A stretch of DNA of 5,436 nt. Source: Acidimicrobiales bacterium. GTDB taxonomy: Bacteria; Actinomycetota; Acidimicrobiia; Acidimicrobiales; Palsa-688. The stretch covers positions 1-5,436 of the forward strand of contig JAFAWZ010000253.1 in assembly GCA_019241495.1 (NCBI GenBank). Direction: 5' to 3'. The notes below the pieces were generated by a model. That model saw nothing but the letters and a program-made list of their open reading frames with translations. It was not told the DNA's origin and did no database searches. Of this stretch, positions 4,719 to 5,436 are shown one piece after another; the first letter of the stretch is position 1, and each line of letters starts with the position of its first letter. The translations under genes were made by a program, and so were the position numbers.

Positions 4719-5436
4719 CTATCGCGGATATCCGGACAGGAAATCCAGCAGGTCGCTGCGGGTGATGATGCCGGTCGGGTGACCGTTGTCGACGACCAGC
4801 ACGGCGGGGCTCTCCGACAGTTGGGCCGATGCCTCGTCGAGGGGCTCCCCCGTCCCCACCATGGGCAGGGCGCGGCCCATCACTGATGCGACCGGGGCCT
4901 CGAGCAGGCCGGCGTCGTCCACCAGGCGGCGGAGGAGGTCCCGGTCGGTGACTGTGCCTATCACCTCGGCCAGGGCCAGCGGTGGCTCGGCCTTCACCAC
5001 CGGCATCTGGGATACGCCGTACTCGTGCAGGATGGCGATGGCATCGCGCACCTTCTCGTCGGGATGGACGTGCACGAGGGGAGGCAGGTGGTCCCGGGCC
5101 TTGGCGGCGAGCAGCTCACCGACCGTGTCACCTCCAGATCCGCTGGCCCGGAGGAATCCGTGGTCGGCCATCCAGCCGTCGTCGTAGACCTTCGACAGGT
5201 AGCCGCGGCCGGAGTCGGGCAGGATCACGACTATCACCGCATCGGGACCCGCGCCGCGCCCTACTTCCATGGCTGCCCATACTGCAGTGCCCCCGGAGCC
5301 GCCGATCAGGATGCCTTCCTCGCGAGTCACCCGCCGGGCGGTGAGGAAGCTGTCGCGATCCGACACCATCACTACCTGATCGGCGATCTGGCGATCGTAC
5401 GCGCCGGGCCAGAAGTCCTCCCCGATCCCCTCGACG
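4719..5436 (-). CDS. cbs: Cystathionine beta-synthase, C-terminal part (5' end beyond window edge)
   Basis: CBS condenses serine (or O-acetylserine in some bacteria) with homocysteine to give cystathionine, using PLP in the cytoplasm. The frame is open to the right edge and begins inside the gene at VEGIGEDFWP; the Met/Val codons near 5372 are internal. The 238 visible residues hold the end of the fold-II PLP core: VSDRDSF, EEGILIGGSGGTAVWAA (about 40-56) and LPDSGRGYLSK (72-82), followed by DDGWMADHGF, all typical of actinobacterial CBS. Two tandem CBS (Bateman) domains follow, at roughly 119-171 (with TVTDRDLL) and 181-233 (with GIITRSDLLDFL). These separate it from plain cysteine synthases, which lack them, and in family members they can bind adenosyl ligands such as S-adenosylmethionine. 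About 220 N-terminal residues, including the PLP lysine, are outside the window. The stop is TAG at 4721-4719. metB follows on the same strand after 145 bp. Confidence 0.95.
   Translation of the reverse strand, partial: VEGIGEDFWPGAYDRQIADQVVMVSDRDSFLTARRVTREEGILIGGSGGTAVWAAMEVGRGAGPDAVIVVILPDSGRGYLSKVYDDGWMADHGFLRASGSGGDTVGELLAAKARDHLPPLVHVHPDEKVRDAIAILHEYGVSQMPVVKAEPPLALAEVIGTVTDRDLLRRLVDDAGLLEAPVASVMGRALPMVGTGEPLDEASAQLSESPAVLVVDNGHPTGIITRSDLLDFLSGYPR

Noticed and set aside
5370..5372. GTG/ATG codons near 5372 as the start of the right-hand gene
   Set aside because: The frame stays open to the window edge and the upstream residues (VEGIGEDFWP) are conserved CBS sequence, so these codons are internal.
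1..5436. CRISPR array, transposon, integron or phage genes
   Set aside because: No regularly spaced repeats, transposase or integrase motifs or terminal repeats around genes are visible; all long frames are accounted for by housekeeping-type genes and one lipoprotein.

Overview
The window is ordinary-looking chromosomal DNA from a high-GC bacterium, most likely an actinobacterium. The evidence is the strong G/C bias at third codon positions, a GTG-started metB, a cystathionine beta-synthase carrying C-terminal CBS (Bateman) domains next to a cystathionine gamma-synthase/lyase, and a lipobox lipoprotein. An uncultured Acidimicrobiia-type lineage is my guess, not something the sequence proves. 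There is no mobile element, phage gene, CRISPR array, tRNA or rRNA.

Layout: (1) 1-729 (+), the C-terminal 60% of ArgJ (arginine biosynthesis), cut by the left window edge. (2) 730-839, a convergent intergenic gap with a long imperfect hairpin, probably a two-way transcription end. (3) 840-1976 (-), a secreted lipoprotein of unassigned function. (4) 1977-2210, a divergent promoter region. (5) 2211-3428 (+), SerA, a short E. coli-type 3-phosphoglycerate dehydrogenase with a serine-binding ACT domain. (6) 3425-4573 (-), MetB-type cystathionine gamma-synthase/lyase, whose stop codon overlaps that of serA through a shared CTAG. (7) 4574-4718, a 145-bp spacer holding a perfect 19-nt inverted repeat and two very short open frames that chain into metB. 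(8) 4719-5436 (-), the C-terminal part of cystathionine beta-synthase, cut by the right edge.

Functionally, the right half is a serine/sulfur amino-acid module. SerA starts serine synthesis, CBS condenses serine with homocysteine to cystathionine, and the MetB-family enzyme either cleaves cystathionine to cysteine (reverse transsulfuration) or makes it from an activated homoserine. ArgJ and the lipoprotein look unrelated to it.

The least ordinary part is the cbs-metB spacer. It combines a perfect long inverted repeat, a competing local hairpin, a 16-codon frame with an SD-like AGGA, a 26-codon Ser/Pro-rich frame containing four consecutive Pro codons, an ATGA overlap between the two frames and a TAGTG overlap with metB. 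It could be an uncharacterised translational or attenuation leader, but chance has not been excluded. A 10-mer, CTACTTGGAC, occurs beside this structure and in both arms of the argJ-end hairpin, and I found it nowhere in the genes.
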